From JBAZAX01 sp041671765 (GTDB taxonomy: Bacteria; Babelota; Babeliae; Babelales; RVW-14): a DNA stretch of 64,000 bases. The stretch covers positions 10,929 to 74,928 of the forward strand of contig JBAZAX010000004.1 of the NCBI GenBank assembly GCA_041671765.1. The letters run 5' to 3'. Of this stretch, positions 15,506-23,983 are shown piece by piece. Under the pieces are notes generated by a model, which saw only the letters and a program-made list of their open reading frames with translations, had not been told where the DNA came from and did not search any database. Each line of letters begins with the position of its first letter. Position 1 is the stretch's first letter. A program made the position numbers and the translations under genes.

Positions 15506-16666
15506 ATGTTAGACCCTGTAAATTTTCAACACATTTATATTCATTGGCCATTTTGTAAAAAACGTTGTCATTATTGTGACTTTGTTGCACTGGCGCAACA
15601 TGAAAATTTTTTTGAATCATATCATCAAGCTCTTTGTAAAGAGATAGAGTTGGTTGGTAAGAGTCTTAATTCAAGACAAGCAATAAAAACAGTATTTTTG
15701 GGTGGTGGAACACCAAGTCTTTATCCAACGCATATGCTTGAAGAAGTTTTTAAAACACTAAATAATTACTTTGATTTAAGCGAAGTCCAGGAAGTTACTA
15801 TTGAAGCTAATCCGGCTGATATAACCGAAGAAAAGCTATCTGTGTGGAAAAGTTTTGGTATTAATAGACTAAGTATGGGGGTTCAAATTCTAGACGATGA
15901 AATCCTAAAAAATTTAAATCGATCTCAAACAACTACCGATGTTTTAAATGCAATTGAGATAGCTACAAAATTTTTTGAAAATATTTCAATAGATTTAATC
16001 ATTGGGTTACCCGGCATAACCGAAAAAATATGGCATGCAACAATGCAGCAAGCCGTGGCTTGGCCAATAAACCATATATCAGTGTACTTCCTGACTGTTT
16101 ATGAAAAAACCCCACTTTATTTTAAAGTAAAAAAAGGTGAGTTAAAACTTTTTGATGATGAGCATATGGTTTCGATTTATTCACAAACTATTGATTTTTT
16201 AGGAAAAAATAATTTTTTCCAATACGAAATTTCTAATTTTGCCAAAGAAGGCTATGAGTCGGTGCATAACCAGGCATACTGGAACAGAAAATCTTACTAT
16301 GGATTTGGCTTAGGGGCTTCTTCTTTTGATGGAGAAAAAAGGTTTACGAATTTTAATAATATAGAAACCTATACCAGATCGATTGTTTCAGAATTAAAAT
16401 TGCCAATAGCCTTCACTGAATGCTTGACGCGGCAGCAAGTTGTGCTTGAAATGCTGATGCTAAGCCTTAGGCAGAAAGAAGGCTTGGACTTGCACAGTGT
16501 GCTATACTTATTAACGGGCACTCAAAAGATTACGTTTAATAAAAACATTGAGTTATTAAAAAGTGAATCCTTGCTACAGCAGGATGATAATCGACTATTT
16601 CTATCGTTTAAAGGTATAGTTTTAGAAAATGAGGTTGTATTAAAGCTGTCTGAAGGACTCTTTTAG
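15506..16666 (+). CDS. hemW: HemW-like radical SAM protein
   Basis: 386 aa. The iron-sulphur motif is YIHWPFCKKRCHYCDFVALA, with C17, C21 and C24 as CxxxCxxC followed by DF, the HemW form rather than the four-Cys CxC form of coproporphyrinogen oxidase HemN. It also has VFLGGGTPSLYP and VTIEANPADITEEKL, and YEISNFAKEGYESVHNQAYW in the C-terminal half. Family knowledge: HemW binds heme and is thought to be a heme chaperone; annotation as HemN is a common error. No Shine-Dalgarno is obvious, and it is probably translated by coupling with the gene ending at 15500. Confidence 0.88.
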   Translation: MLDPVNFQHIYIHWPFCKKRCHYCDFVALAQHENFFESYHQALCKEIELVGKSLNSRQAIKTVFLGGGTPSLYPTHMLEEVFKTLNNYFDLSEVQEVTIEANPADITEEKLSVWKSFGINRLSMGVQILDDEILKNLNRSQTTTDVLNAIEIATKFFENISIDLIIGLPGITEKIWHATMQQAVAWPINHISVYFLTVYEKTPLYFKVKKGELKLFDDEHMVSIYSQTIDFLGKNNFFQYEISNFAKEGYESVHNQAYWNRKSYYGFGLGASSFDGEKRFTNFNNIETYTRSIVSELKLPIAFTECLTRQQVVLEMLMLSLRQKEGLDLHSVLYLLTGTQKITFNKNIELLKSESLLQQDDNRLFLSFKGIVLENEVVLKLSEGLF

Positions 16667-16760
16667 GCCCATGGCATTTGAAAAATACTCAACAATGTGA
16701 TAGCATGATAATCTTTTACACAAAAAAATACGATAAATTTTAAAAACAAGAAGAGGAACT

Positions 16761-17222
16761 ATGGCAAAGCATGTTGGCCCAAAATTACCAGAAGATTTAA
16801 TAAATTTACTTAAAAAAGAAAAAACAGTCGCTATACTTTCGACATTTTCTGAAAAAGGAATTCCAAATACAACTCCTGTGCAATGTGTTTATCCAAAAGG
16901 TGATGAAAGCCTTTTGATGACAATTCATAAGGAACATAACGGTTACATCAACATGGTGTGGCAGAAAAAAGTTATGATTTGTTTCTTGGGCGAAGGGAAC
17001 ACAGCATACAGTATTCTTGGTAGAGCTGGAGTTGTAAGAGCTCCTTCGCAAGTGCATCCGCTAATGAATGTTGTGCGCATAGATATTATTGATATCAAAT
17101 GCGATCGTTCAATTTTGACAAAAGTTGAACAAGGAGTATTATGGAGCTACACTTCACCAGAGGCGGAAGAACTAATAAAGAGTTTGTTCCAGGAACTTAA
17201 AGAATTAGCAAAAACTTTGTAA
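16761..17222 (+). CDS. Pyridoxamine 5'-phosphate oxidase-like flavin-binding protein
   Basis: 153 aa with an AGAGGAA Shine-Dalgarno. VAILSTFSEKGIPNTTPVQC and the following VYPKGDESLLMTI are the typical first strands of the split-barrel FMN/F420-binding fold. The middle strand carries VMICFLGEG and YSILGRAGVV. Proteins of this group are oxidoreductases or flavin stores with varied substrates, so no specific reaction can be given. No signal peptide. It is followed 28 bases later by the coiled-coil gene at 17251. Confidence 0.75.
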   Translation: MAKHVGPKLPEDLINLLKKEKTVAILSTFSEKGIPNTTPVQCVYPKGDESLLMTIHKEHNGYINMVWQKKVMICFLGEGNTAYSILGRAGVVRAPSQVHPLMNVVRIDIIDIKCDRSILTKVEQGVLWSYTSPEAEELIKSLFQELKELAKTL

Positions 17223-17250
17223 ATTATTTTTAGTTTCTTAAGAAATCAAG

Positions 17251-18555
17251 ATGCATATGAAGAAGTTAAAAAAGGAATCTAGGATTAGAGTTTTTTGGAT
17301 GTTTAAATTCAATAGATTGCAACTGACAATTTTTTTAATTTTTTTCCCATATGCGCCAAACCCGTTACAATCTGCTATGCCGTCTTCTGAAAGTGGAGCC
17401 GGCTTAGAAACAATCCAGGTTTCTGATGAAAAAACAGGTGAGCAGGGTAACTGGGTGAAAAAGAAAAATTGGCTACTAAAGTCGTACGAAATTAGTTCCA
17501 ATATTTATAAATTTGCAACTCAGATCGCCGAATCAAAGAAGATATACCAAGGCAAATATAATTCAATTGATGAAGAACTCGATAAATTTTATAAAGATCT
17601 TGGGATGGAACAAGGCAAAATTAAAGAGTTGTTTGATAGTATTGGTAGATATCTTGAAAAAAAGAAAACAAAAGACACTGCTTCCCTGACTTCTCCATCA
17701 GAAAAAACCGGAGACGTAGATCAAGACTATGCAAAAAAAATTGATCTGTTGGAAGGTCAGATAAGACAAATGGAATCCGATCTTGAACAACTAAGGCTTG
17801 ATATGGATTCGATTGCCGATGTTGATAAATCATTAACTCAACGCCTTCAGAAAGTCGATGAACAAATTACAATATCTATGACGCATGCAGAGGCCGCAAA
17901 AACTAAAGTTGAAGACTTGTGGGATATAATTGATGATAAAAAAGCGCGGGCGATTTATTATGAAGTTTTAAATATTGAAGAAAATTTGAAAGCAATTCTT
18001 TCTTATTTACAGGATGTTTTGGCCGGTGATTTTGACAAAGTTGTTAGTCTTGCAAAAGAAAAAATTGCCTTAGTAGCATCAAATATTAAAAAGCTTGAAG
18101 AAAAAGGTTTGATAATAAGAGATCGTTCTCATAGAATTGAACAGATCAAGCTTGAGGAGATGCAAAAAATAGAAATGGAGTCAAAACAGGCTAAAAAAGA
18201 AGAGGAGATAAAGCCTGTGGTTAAGAAAGAGCCGCAACTTGGAATTGTCCAGAAAATTTATGCGTTTATCGTCGGTGGTATCGCGAAAGTCTATAATTTT
18301 TTCAAAAGCTTATTTTCAGGCAAAACAGCAGCGCAAAAAACAGTAGAGTCAAAGCAATCATCTTCGATGCAACCATCTTCGATGGAATCATCCTCTACGA
18401 AAACTTCCTTGCAGTCCGCAGATGTAAAACAAAAACAGCCTGATAGTGTACCTGTAGATTCCATGGCAAAAACATCTATCACTCCAACTGAAACGCAAAA
18501 TGGGACTCCAATGGGTATGCCTGCGCCCGATGAACTCACCATGCCAATGCCCTAG
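17251..18555 (+). CDS. Secreted coiled-coil protein, 434 aa (paralogous group, member 1)
   Basis: No known family. The N-terminus has a basic stretch and then a hydrophobic signal segment (LQLTIFLIFFPYAPNPLQSA). The start is uncertain (ATG 17251, or an internal ATG at residue 17). The middle holds long coiled-coil stretches (IDLLEGQIRQMESDLEQLRL; LDMDSIADVDKSLTQRLQKV) and a Lys/Glu-rich region. The C-terminal 80 residues are Ser/Thr/Pro-rich low complexity ending in Met-Pro repeats. A motif near residue 110, IDEELDKFYKDLGMEQGKIK, recurs in the next gene as LDAFYQKVGFESGRAKELL, so the two are related. It is likely periplasmic or surface-exposed. Confidence 0.65.
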   Translation: MHMKKLKKESRIRVFWMFKFNRLQLTIFLIFFPYAPNPLQSAMPSSESGAGLETIQVSDEKTGEQGNWVKKKNWLLKSYEISSNIYKFATQIAESKKIYQGKYNSIDEELDKFYKDLGMEQGKIKELFDSIGRYLEKKKTKDTASLTSPSEKTGDVDQDYAKKIDLLEGQIRQMESDLEQLRLDMDSIADVDKSLTQRLQKVDEQITISMTHAEAAKTKVEDLWDIIDDKKARAIYYEVLNIEENLKAILSYLQDVLAGDFDKVVSLAKEKIALVASNIKKLEEKGLIIRDRSHRIEQIKLEEMQKIEMESKQAKKEEEIKPVVKKEPQLGIVQKIYAFIVGGIAKVYNFFKSLFSGKTAAQKTVESKQSSSMQPSSMESSSTKTSLQSADVKQKQPDSVPVDSMAKTSITPTETQNGTPMGMPAPDELTMPMP

Positions 18556-18666
18556 ATTACACAGAATATTTTTAAAAAATCTCACAGATTGACTTCATCC
18601 TAAAAAAAGTTTTTTAATACTAGCTAGAAAATAGCTTTGTACAAAAATAAGGAAAAGGAGCTTAGT

Positions 18667-19182
18667 ATGAACAAATTTTTTTTGTGTAAAATTTTATTTG
18701 GGGCATCTTTTTTTATGACGGTTTGGTTATTTAGTATGCCAGAATCCGCCGAGATGCCATCAGAAACACCTGCTCAATCAACCGAGATGCCAACTGAAGT
18801 GCCAGCTCAGCCTACGGCTGAAATGCCCGACCAGGCCTCCGCTCAACCTGTGGCAGTTCCACAGCAAGAAGCGGTTGCGTCAACGGCTCAACCAGCCACT
18901 GCAGCAACAACAGAGGAAGTAAAGTCAGAACAGCTTGGAGAATTTCAAATTGATGAAAATCAGCCTGAAGTAATGAAAGGCAAGGATTCTAATATTCGAA
19001 ATTTGATAAACAAATCAAATGAATTAAGTAAAAAAATAAATGATGTTGCAAAACAGATAAACGAAATTCGCGACAAGGCATTTAACAAATTTTCAGACAT
19101 AAACAATTCACTTGATGCATTTTATCAAAAAGTAGGATTTGAAAGTGGAAGAGCTAAGGAACTTTTGAAAGAACAAAAATAA
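18667..19182 (+). CDS. Secreted Pro/Ala-rich protein, 171 aa (member 2)
   Basis: Start at ATG 18667, supported by GGAG six bases upstream; the signal peptide is MNKFFLCKILFGASFFMTVW. Residues 25-100 are low complexity, built from Pro, Ala, Glu and Gln with repeats of the type EMPxExPAQ. The C-terminal 65 residues are helical with the LDAFYQKVGFESGRAKELL motif shared with the 17251 gene, after which the protein ends. It looks like a shortened version of its neighbours and could bind a common partner through that motif. It ends 12 bases before the next gene, whose Shine-Dalgarno (AAGGAG) lies in the gap. Confidence 0.65.
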   Translation: MNKFFLCKILFGASFFMTVWLFSMPESAEMPSETPAQSTEMPTEVPAQPTAEMPDQASAQPVAVPQQEAVASTAQPATAATTEEVKSEQLGEFQIDENQPEVMKGKDSNIRNLINKSNELSKKINDVAKQINEIRDKAFNKFSDINNSLDAFYQKVGFESGRAKELLKEQK

Positions 19183-19194
19183 AAAGGAGAAACA

Positions 19195-20646
19195 GTGAAA
19201 AGATTTTTTTGTTTAATATTTTGTTTTATCGTATTTGCATCTGCATTTTCGGCGATAACTCCACCTGCCCAGCCGGTACCGGTTATGCCAGCTCCATTGC
19301 CACCGGCTCAAAATATAACCAAACCCGCAACACCAATATCACCAACACCAGTGCCATCGGCACCAGTGTCGTCGACACAAGTTACACCTGTGCCGGTTAT
19401 TACCCCGGTTGCAGCAGCTCCGGTTCCAGTTGCTAAACCAATCCCATCAGCTACCCCAGTTCTAGCTATTACGCCTATTTCTGCCGGTGCTCCCGTAGCA
19501 ACAAGTCCAACTTTGCCAGTCTCTGCCCCGGTAGCTGCTTCAGTTCCTGCTGTGCCAAGCAAACCTGAGACATCCGTTGCAGGAGTTAAGGCTTCGAATG
19601 ATGAAAAAGAGTTTGATGAACTTTATCAAAAACTGAATCAAGTAGCCGGAATAAAAAAAGAATTAAAGCAGCAGCTGGGTGAAATTGAAGAGAAATTGGA
19701 CTCGGCAAGAAAAATGGCGATTGAATCTAAAGAAACAAGTTTTAAAATTTTTCAGCAATCCCAAACGCCTGAGGCAGAAGCTTTGGTGGCACAGGTTGAA
19801 AAAAATTTGCAGAGCCTAACAGAAGTTCAAAAAAAGTTGAATGACGTTGATTTGCCAAAGTTTGAAGATAGTGCAAAAAAAATTCAAGAAATTATGCAGG
19901 TAATCCAAAGCAAGATGACTGAACTTGAAGCAAAGGGGCTTAAATTTCAAATTTCACAGGCTCAGCTTGAATTGCAAAAACAGAGTTCTTTGGCTGCAAA
20001 GGATGTTGCTACAGAAAATGTGGGGGCTTCACAAGCTCCTGTAGCGAAACCTCAAACCGAAAAAACGCTTTCGCGAAAAATTTATGAGTTTACAACCAGC
20101 CAGATTGCAAGTGGTATTAGTACAACAAAAAGGGCTTGGCAAAATTTTAAAAAATGGGTTTATTCCAGGCCGGAAGAACCACCAACTGAGGTAAAAAAAA
20201 ACTCTAAAATCATTGATTTAACATCTGATTCCGCTATTAAAAATCTGATAGCAGAGTTTGATGGGATCTTAAAGAAGCTTGATGATATACAAATTTTGAT
20301 ATTGCAAAAATATACAAATATAAAATCTAAAGCTAAAAATTTAGAAATTATGCTGAAAAGTAATGATGATATTCGAAGATATTTTGAAAGCCTTGATGAG
20401 CAGAGTCCAGCGTGGAAAGAGACCGCTGTAAATGCGTTCAGTTCAGCAATCGATGGTGTTTATACCGTGGGAAAAGCGACAAAAAAGACAGCACGCATAT
20501 TCTATGACAAATTTCTTAAAGGCTTTGTTAGTGATGTAAAAGGTAAAATTCATGAAGAGGAAAAACAACCAAATAAGCCATTAGAACCGCAGCCCAAAGA
20601 ATCAGTCCCCGCCACTCCTGAAATGAAGTTGCCGGCAGTTAAGTAA
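19195..20646 (+). CDS. Secreted Pro-rich and coiled-coil protein, 483 aa (member 3)
   Basis: Start is GTG at 19195 with AAGGAG in front. The signal peptide is KRFFCLIFCFIVFASAFSA. Residues 22-125 are a Pro/Val/Ala/Thr repeat region (units such as PVP, SAPV, ATPV), likely an extended spacer. Next come coiled-coil segments (about 130-260: IKKELKQQLGEIEEKLDSAR), a second helical domain about 270-450 with a Trp-rich spot (TKRAWQNFKKWVYSRPEEPP), and a Pro-rich tail. It fits the same design as the two upstream genes, which share a strand and short gaps, so they probably form one operon. Function unknown. Confidence 0.65.
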   Translation: MKRFFCLIFCFIVFASAFSAITPPAQPVPVMPAPLPPAQNITKPATPISPTPVPSAPVSSTQVTPVPVITPVAAAPVPVAKPIPSATPVLAITPISAGAPVATSPTLPVSAPVAASVPAVPSKPETSVAGVKASNDEKEFDELYQKLNQVAGIKKELKQQLGEIEEKLDSARKMAIESKETSFKIFQQSQTPEAEALVAQVEKNLQSLTEVQKKLNDVDLPKFEDSAKKIQEIMQVIQSKMTELEAKGLKFQISQAQLELQKQSSLAAKDVATENVGASQAPVAKPQTEKTLSRKIYEFTTSQIASGISTTKRAWQNFKKWVYSRPEEPPTEVKKNSKIIDLTSDSAIKNLIAEFDGILKKLDDIQILILQKYTNIKSKAKNLEIMLKSNDDIRRYFESLDEQSPAWKETAVNAFSSAIDGVYTVGKATKKTARIFYDKFLKGFVSDVKGKIHEEEKQPNKPLEPQPKESVPATPEMKLPAVK

Positions 20647-20735
20647 AAAACGCCCTTTTCAATATCTTTAATTTAGCCTAAACTCAAAAGTATCTCAGCT
20701 ATTAACTATATTTCTACGGACAAAAAGGACTTTTT

Positions 20736-22166
20736 ATGGATTTTTGCATTTTTAGAGAATATGACATCCGAGGAGTTATTGGCAAAGAGCTTTTAATCGA
20801 GGAAACTTACGAATTAGGGCTTGCCATTGCAACTTTTTTACAAATAAAAAATCCTGGCATGCATACGGTTTTAATAGGTCGAGATGGGAGATCTCACTCA
20901 ACCCCAATATTTGAAAATATTGCAAAAGCCTGTACTGACTTAGGATTTGACGTAATAGATCTTGGCACGGTTCCCTCACCTGCGACTTATTATGCCGTCA
21001 AATATTTTAATAATACTTCAGCAATAATGATTACAGCCTCTCACAACCCAAAGGCGTACAATGGAATAAAAATTTGGGGTGCTTGGGGTACACAAATTCA
21101 AGAAATTAAGCATATCTTTCAGTCAAAAAATTTTTACAAAAATAATGTGGCAGTCGCAATTGGCACAGTTAAAACTGGTACAGTTACTAATTTTAATATT
21201 ATCGAAAAATATCTAGAATATTTAACAGGTCATTTTTCTCATCTAAAAAATTTGCCAATCAAAGCTGTTGTTGATTGTGGAAATGGTGCTGCAGGAACCG
21301 TCGTTCCGGAGTTGATCAAAAGAATGAATTGGACAGGCATTAAACTGTTGTTTGAGCAAGTAGATGGTGATTTTCCAAATCATGAAGCTGATCCAACCGT
21401 CCCAGAAAACATGACGTTTGTTGCAGATGAGTTGAAAAATTCCGAACTGGAAAATTCTTTTGAATTTGGGATGGGACTTGATGGTGATTGTGACCGAATG
21501 TGCCCTATGACGAAATCGGGTGAGCTAGTTGGTGGAGACAAGTTACTGGCAATTTTTGCGAAATCAGTTCTAAAACAGTTTCCTGGCGCAACAATTGTAT
21601 TTGATATAAAAAGTTCCAACTGTTTAGTTGAATCTCTTTTTCAAGATGGTGGCATTCCTCTTATATCAGCATCCGGTCATTCAATTATAAAAGAAGCCAT
21701 TGTAAAATATAATGCGAAATTAGCCGGAGAACTTAGTTGCCACTTCTTTTTTAATGACCGATATTTTGGGTATGATGATGGAATTTATGCAATGATGCGT
21801 TTGATTGAATTTATATCACAATCAGGAAAAACTCTTGATGAACTTATCAATAGCTTACCCAAAAAACAAAATACTCCTGAAATCAAAATTAAATGTGCAT
21901 CTGAGGCTGATAAATCCAGAATTGTTGAAAATGTTAAGATAGTTTTGGCAGCAAAAAAAGATGTCCAATCTATAACAATAGATGGAATCAGGGCACAAAT
22001 GAGTTATGGTTGGGGGTTGTTACGAGCATCCAATACTCAACCCGCCATTTGTCTAAGGTTTGAATCTGATTCGGTTGAGGGGCTTGAGATGATCAAAAAT
22101 GACTTTTACGATGCCTTAAAACCGCATTTTGATGCCAAGATGCTGAAATGCAAATTATCGCTTTAA
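20736..22166 (+). CDS. manB: Phosphomannomutase/phosphoglucomutase
   Basis: Alpha-D-phosphohexomutase that interconverts hexose 6- and 1-phosphates, supplying nucleotide sugars for envelope glycans. 476 aa, about the usual length. The motifs are in order: FREYDIRGVIG (N-terminus), MITASHNPKAYNGIK with the phosphoserine, GMGLDGDCDRM (Mg2+ site DGDxDR), GELSCHFFFNDRYFGYDDG (sugar loop; Cys where most have Gly) and RASNTQPAICLRFES (phosphate-binding loop). The AAAAGGA Shine-Dalgarno is clear. AlgC/ManB versus pure PGM cannot be separated from sequence alone. It is convergent with the radical SAM gene across a shared terminator. Confidence 0.9.
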   Translation: MDFCIFREYDIRGVIGKELLIEETYELGLAIATFLQIKNPGMHTVLIGRDGRSHSTPIFENIAKACTDLGFDVIDLGTVPSPATYYAVKYFNNTSAIMITASHNPKAYNGIKIWGAWGTQIQEIKHIFQSKNFYKNNVAVAIGTVKTGTVTNFNIIEKYLEYLTGHFSHLKNLPIKAVVDCGNGAAGTVVPELIKRMNWTGIKLLFEQVDGDFPNHEADPTVPENMTFVADELKNSELENSFEFGMGLDGDCDRMCPMTKSGELVGGDKLLAIFAKSVLKQFPGATIVFDIKSSNCLVESLFQDGGIPLISASGHSIIKEAIVKYNAKLAGELSCHFFFNDRYFGYDDGIYAMMRLIEFISQSGKTLDELINSLPKKQNTPEIKIKCASEADKSRIVENVKIVLAAKKDVQSITIDGIRAQMSYGWGLLRASNTQPAICLRFESDSVEGLEMIKNDFYDALKPHFDAKMLKCKLSL

Positions 22167-22190
22167 ACTGTTAAATGTTTGAAAAATTAA

Positions 22191-22228
22191 AGAGAGCCTG
22201 AAGAAAATTTTTCTTCAGGCTCTCTTTT
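22191..22228. terminator. Bidirectional terminator between phosphohexomutase and radical SAM gene
   Basis: AGAGAGCCTGAAGAAAA (22191-22207) pairs with TTTTCTTCAGGCTCTCT (22209-22225), and the plus strand continues into TTT. The minus-strand reading also has T-rich sequence after the stem. The two flanking genes converge on it. Confidence 0.85.
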
Positions 22229-22288
22229 GACGCAATTAAATAAATTCTAAAAATATAAAGTCTTAATGTCTGTTTAATTAGGTTATTC

Positions 22289-23656
22289 CTAACAGGCCTG
22301 CTCTTCTACAATAGTTTTACTTTTAACTGTATTTTCTATGTTGCATGGCTTATTAATGTTTTTTGCAAAGAAACCAGCCTTATATAATTTTGCATACATC
22401 CATATAGAAAGATATGCTTGGTGTTTAAAAATTTCACACAAAATAGACGACATGTCATTTGGACCCTTGTCTCTGTTGTCTAAATAGTTATAACACTCGC
22501 CGCCACATAAGTTTTTAACAGGACATGCATTGCATGTTGGCTTTTTACCTAGTTGATTTTCATGAAAATAATTTTTAAATGCCTCTTTATCAAAAGTAGA
22601 ATGAACGTTCCCAAGGCAGTGTCGCTTTTCGCCGATGAAGTGTGGACAAGGGTATAAATCACCCTGAGGTGTTACGGCTATAATTCCATCGCCCAGACCG
22701 CAATATGTGCGACGTTTTTGATTATGAAAAATAGATTTGATTATAGAGAAACTTTCTATCTCTACAGGATGTTCTTCTGTTAGAAGATCTTTTAGATAAA
22801 TATCTGCTAAATTTGTAAGCTCATTTTTCAAAAAAGCAATGTCATTGTCGGTAAAGCAAAGCGAACTGTCTGACGGAAGCGTTGCCGGCGTAAATCGAAT
22901 GTAGCTCGCCCCCAATTCTTTTAAGTGCAGATATGTTTTTGTAAGTTCCATGTTTTTGGGGGTAACAGTAACTAATATTGGTAATTTTTTACTAATAAGT
23001 TTGAAATTTTTCAGATTTTTTCTAACAAGATCGTAAGAACCTATTCCGGTTGCAGTTTTTCTTAAACAATTTTGTACACATTTTTGGCCGTCTAAGCTAA
23101 CCGCAAATTTAACGTTATTTTCTTCAAGGAAAGATTGCAATTTTTCAGGTAAAATTGTGCCATTTGTTGTTCCAGATAATATTAATTTTTTGCCTTTTAA
23201 AATATCTTTTGCCGCTAATGCAGTCATTTCCATAACTTTTGGATACAAGCATGGCTCTCCACCAAAAAAAAGAATGCGAAATTCATCAACATCGGAAAAA
23301 TCTTTATTAAGAAGGCTTAGCATCTGCTCAATTGTTTTTTCTTCCATGTATCCACGCGTTTGACCATAACTTCCACCATCTGCAAAGCAGTAAGAGCATC
23401 GTAGGTTGCAGTTATTTGTGACCAACCAATAAATTGACAAGCGTTTTTTTATTGTGGATGTTGCTTGAAATAGTGGTGTATCCTGAGAGCTGTTTTTTTG
23501 TTTTATAATTGATTTTTTTTCAAGAAAAGAACTAATACTTTCTTCGTAAGAACCATTTTCTTTTGGATAAAAAACCATAAAGGTTTCTGGATCAAAAAGT
23601 GTTATATCATTGTTTTTTTCGATGACTACTACGCCATTGCAGGTTTTTACGATCAT
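22289..23656 (-). CDS. Radical SAM/SPASM peptide-modifying enzyme
   Basis: 455 aa. The SAM-binding cluster is CNLRCSYC (C83, C87, C90), with FFGGEPCLYP as the next conserved motif. The C-terminal SPASM domain is complete: C319-x12-G-x4-C337, then C375-x2-C-x5-C-x3-C388 (CNACPVKNLCGGEC) and C407, giving two auxiliary 4Fe-4S clusters. The ~70 residues before the barrel may be a precursor-recognition region. This layout is that of maturases making thioether or C-C links in ribosomal peptides (sactipeptide/ranthipeptide types) or anaerobic sulfatase maturases. A Cys-rich 60-residue peptide gene lies 48 bases upstream on the same strand, favouring the first. AAGG precedes the ATG. Confidence 0.85.
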   Translation of the reverse strand: MIVKTCNGVVVIEKNNDITLFDPETFMVFYPKENGSYEESISSFLEKKSIIKQKNSSQDTPLFQATSTIKKRLSIYWLVTNNCNLRCSYCFADGGSYGQTRGYMEEKTIEQMLSLLNKDFSDVDEFRILFFGGEPCLYPKVMEMTALAAKDILKGKKLILSGTTNGTILPEKLQSFLEENNVKFAVSLDGQKCVQNCLRKTATGIGSYDLVRKNLKNFKLISKKLPILVTVTPKNMELTKTYLHLKELGASYIRFTPATLPSDSSLCFTDNDIAFLKNELTNLADIYLKDLLTEEHPVEIESFSIIKSIFHNQKRRTYCGLGDGIIAVTPQGDLYPCPHFIGEKRHCLGNVHSTFDKEAFKNYFHENQLGKKPTCNACPVKNLCGGECYNYLDNRDKGPNDMSSILCEIFKHQAYLSIWMYAKLYKAGFFAKNINKPCNIENTVKSKTIVEEQAC

Positions 23657-23704
23657 GATTGCCTTCTTAAATTTTTGTTATATAGGCTTTATAATTTCCT
23701 ATGA

Positions 23705-23887
23705 TTATTGTCCCAAGCCATAACAGTCATCACACCTATTACACGAGCTTCCATCACAAAAGCAGCTATTCCCATTAAAGCAGCTATTACTGTTGTTATC
23801 ACTGGAAGATTGCATTAAGCATTCTTCCAAAGATTTATTACTCAAGAGTTCAAACTGTTCAGTTTGATTGTTGCATGAAATTTCCAT
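23705..23887 (-). CDS. Cys-rich 60-residue peptide, candidate RiPP precursor
   Basis: A short gene with its own AAAAGGA Shine-Dalgarno, between an ABC exporter and a SPASM radical SAM enzyme. Eight Cys in 60 residues, at 5, 23, 36, 42, 44, 49, 52 and 55. The last six fall in a Ser/Asn/Gly/Asp-rich core spaced C-x5-C-x-C-x4-C-x2-C-x2-C, followed by YGLGQ. The first ~30 residues (with QFELLSNKSLEECLMQ) look like a helical leader. This leader plus Cys-core layout is that of precursors modified by radical SAM enzymes. No protease site is evident. It could instead be a metal-binding peptide. The family is unknown to me. Confidence 0.65.
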   Translation of the reverse strand: MEISCNNQTEQFELLSNKSLEECLMQSSSDNNSNSCFNGNSCFCDGSSCNRCDDCYGLGQ

Positions 23888-23983
23888 TTTTTTCCTTTTC
23901 TGATTATGAAAAATATTAAATTAACAAACTTGGGCCAAATTATACCAAATTAAAAAAAAGTTACAATTTTTTTAATTAAAATT

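Noticed and set aside
15506..16666. Oxygen-independent coproporphyrinogen oxidase (HemN)
   Set aside because: The iron-sulphur motif is of the HemW kind (CxxxCxxCDF) and no other heme biosynthesis gene is present nearby.
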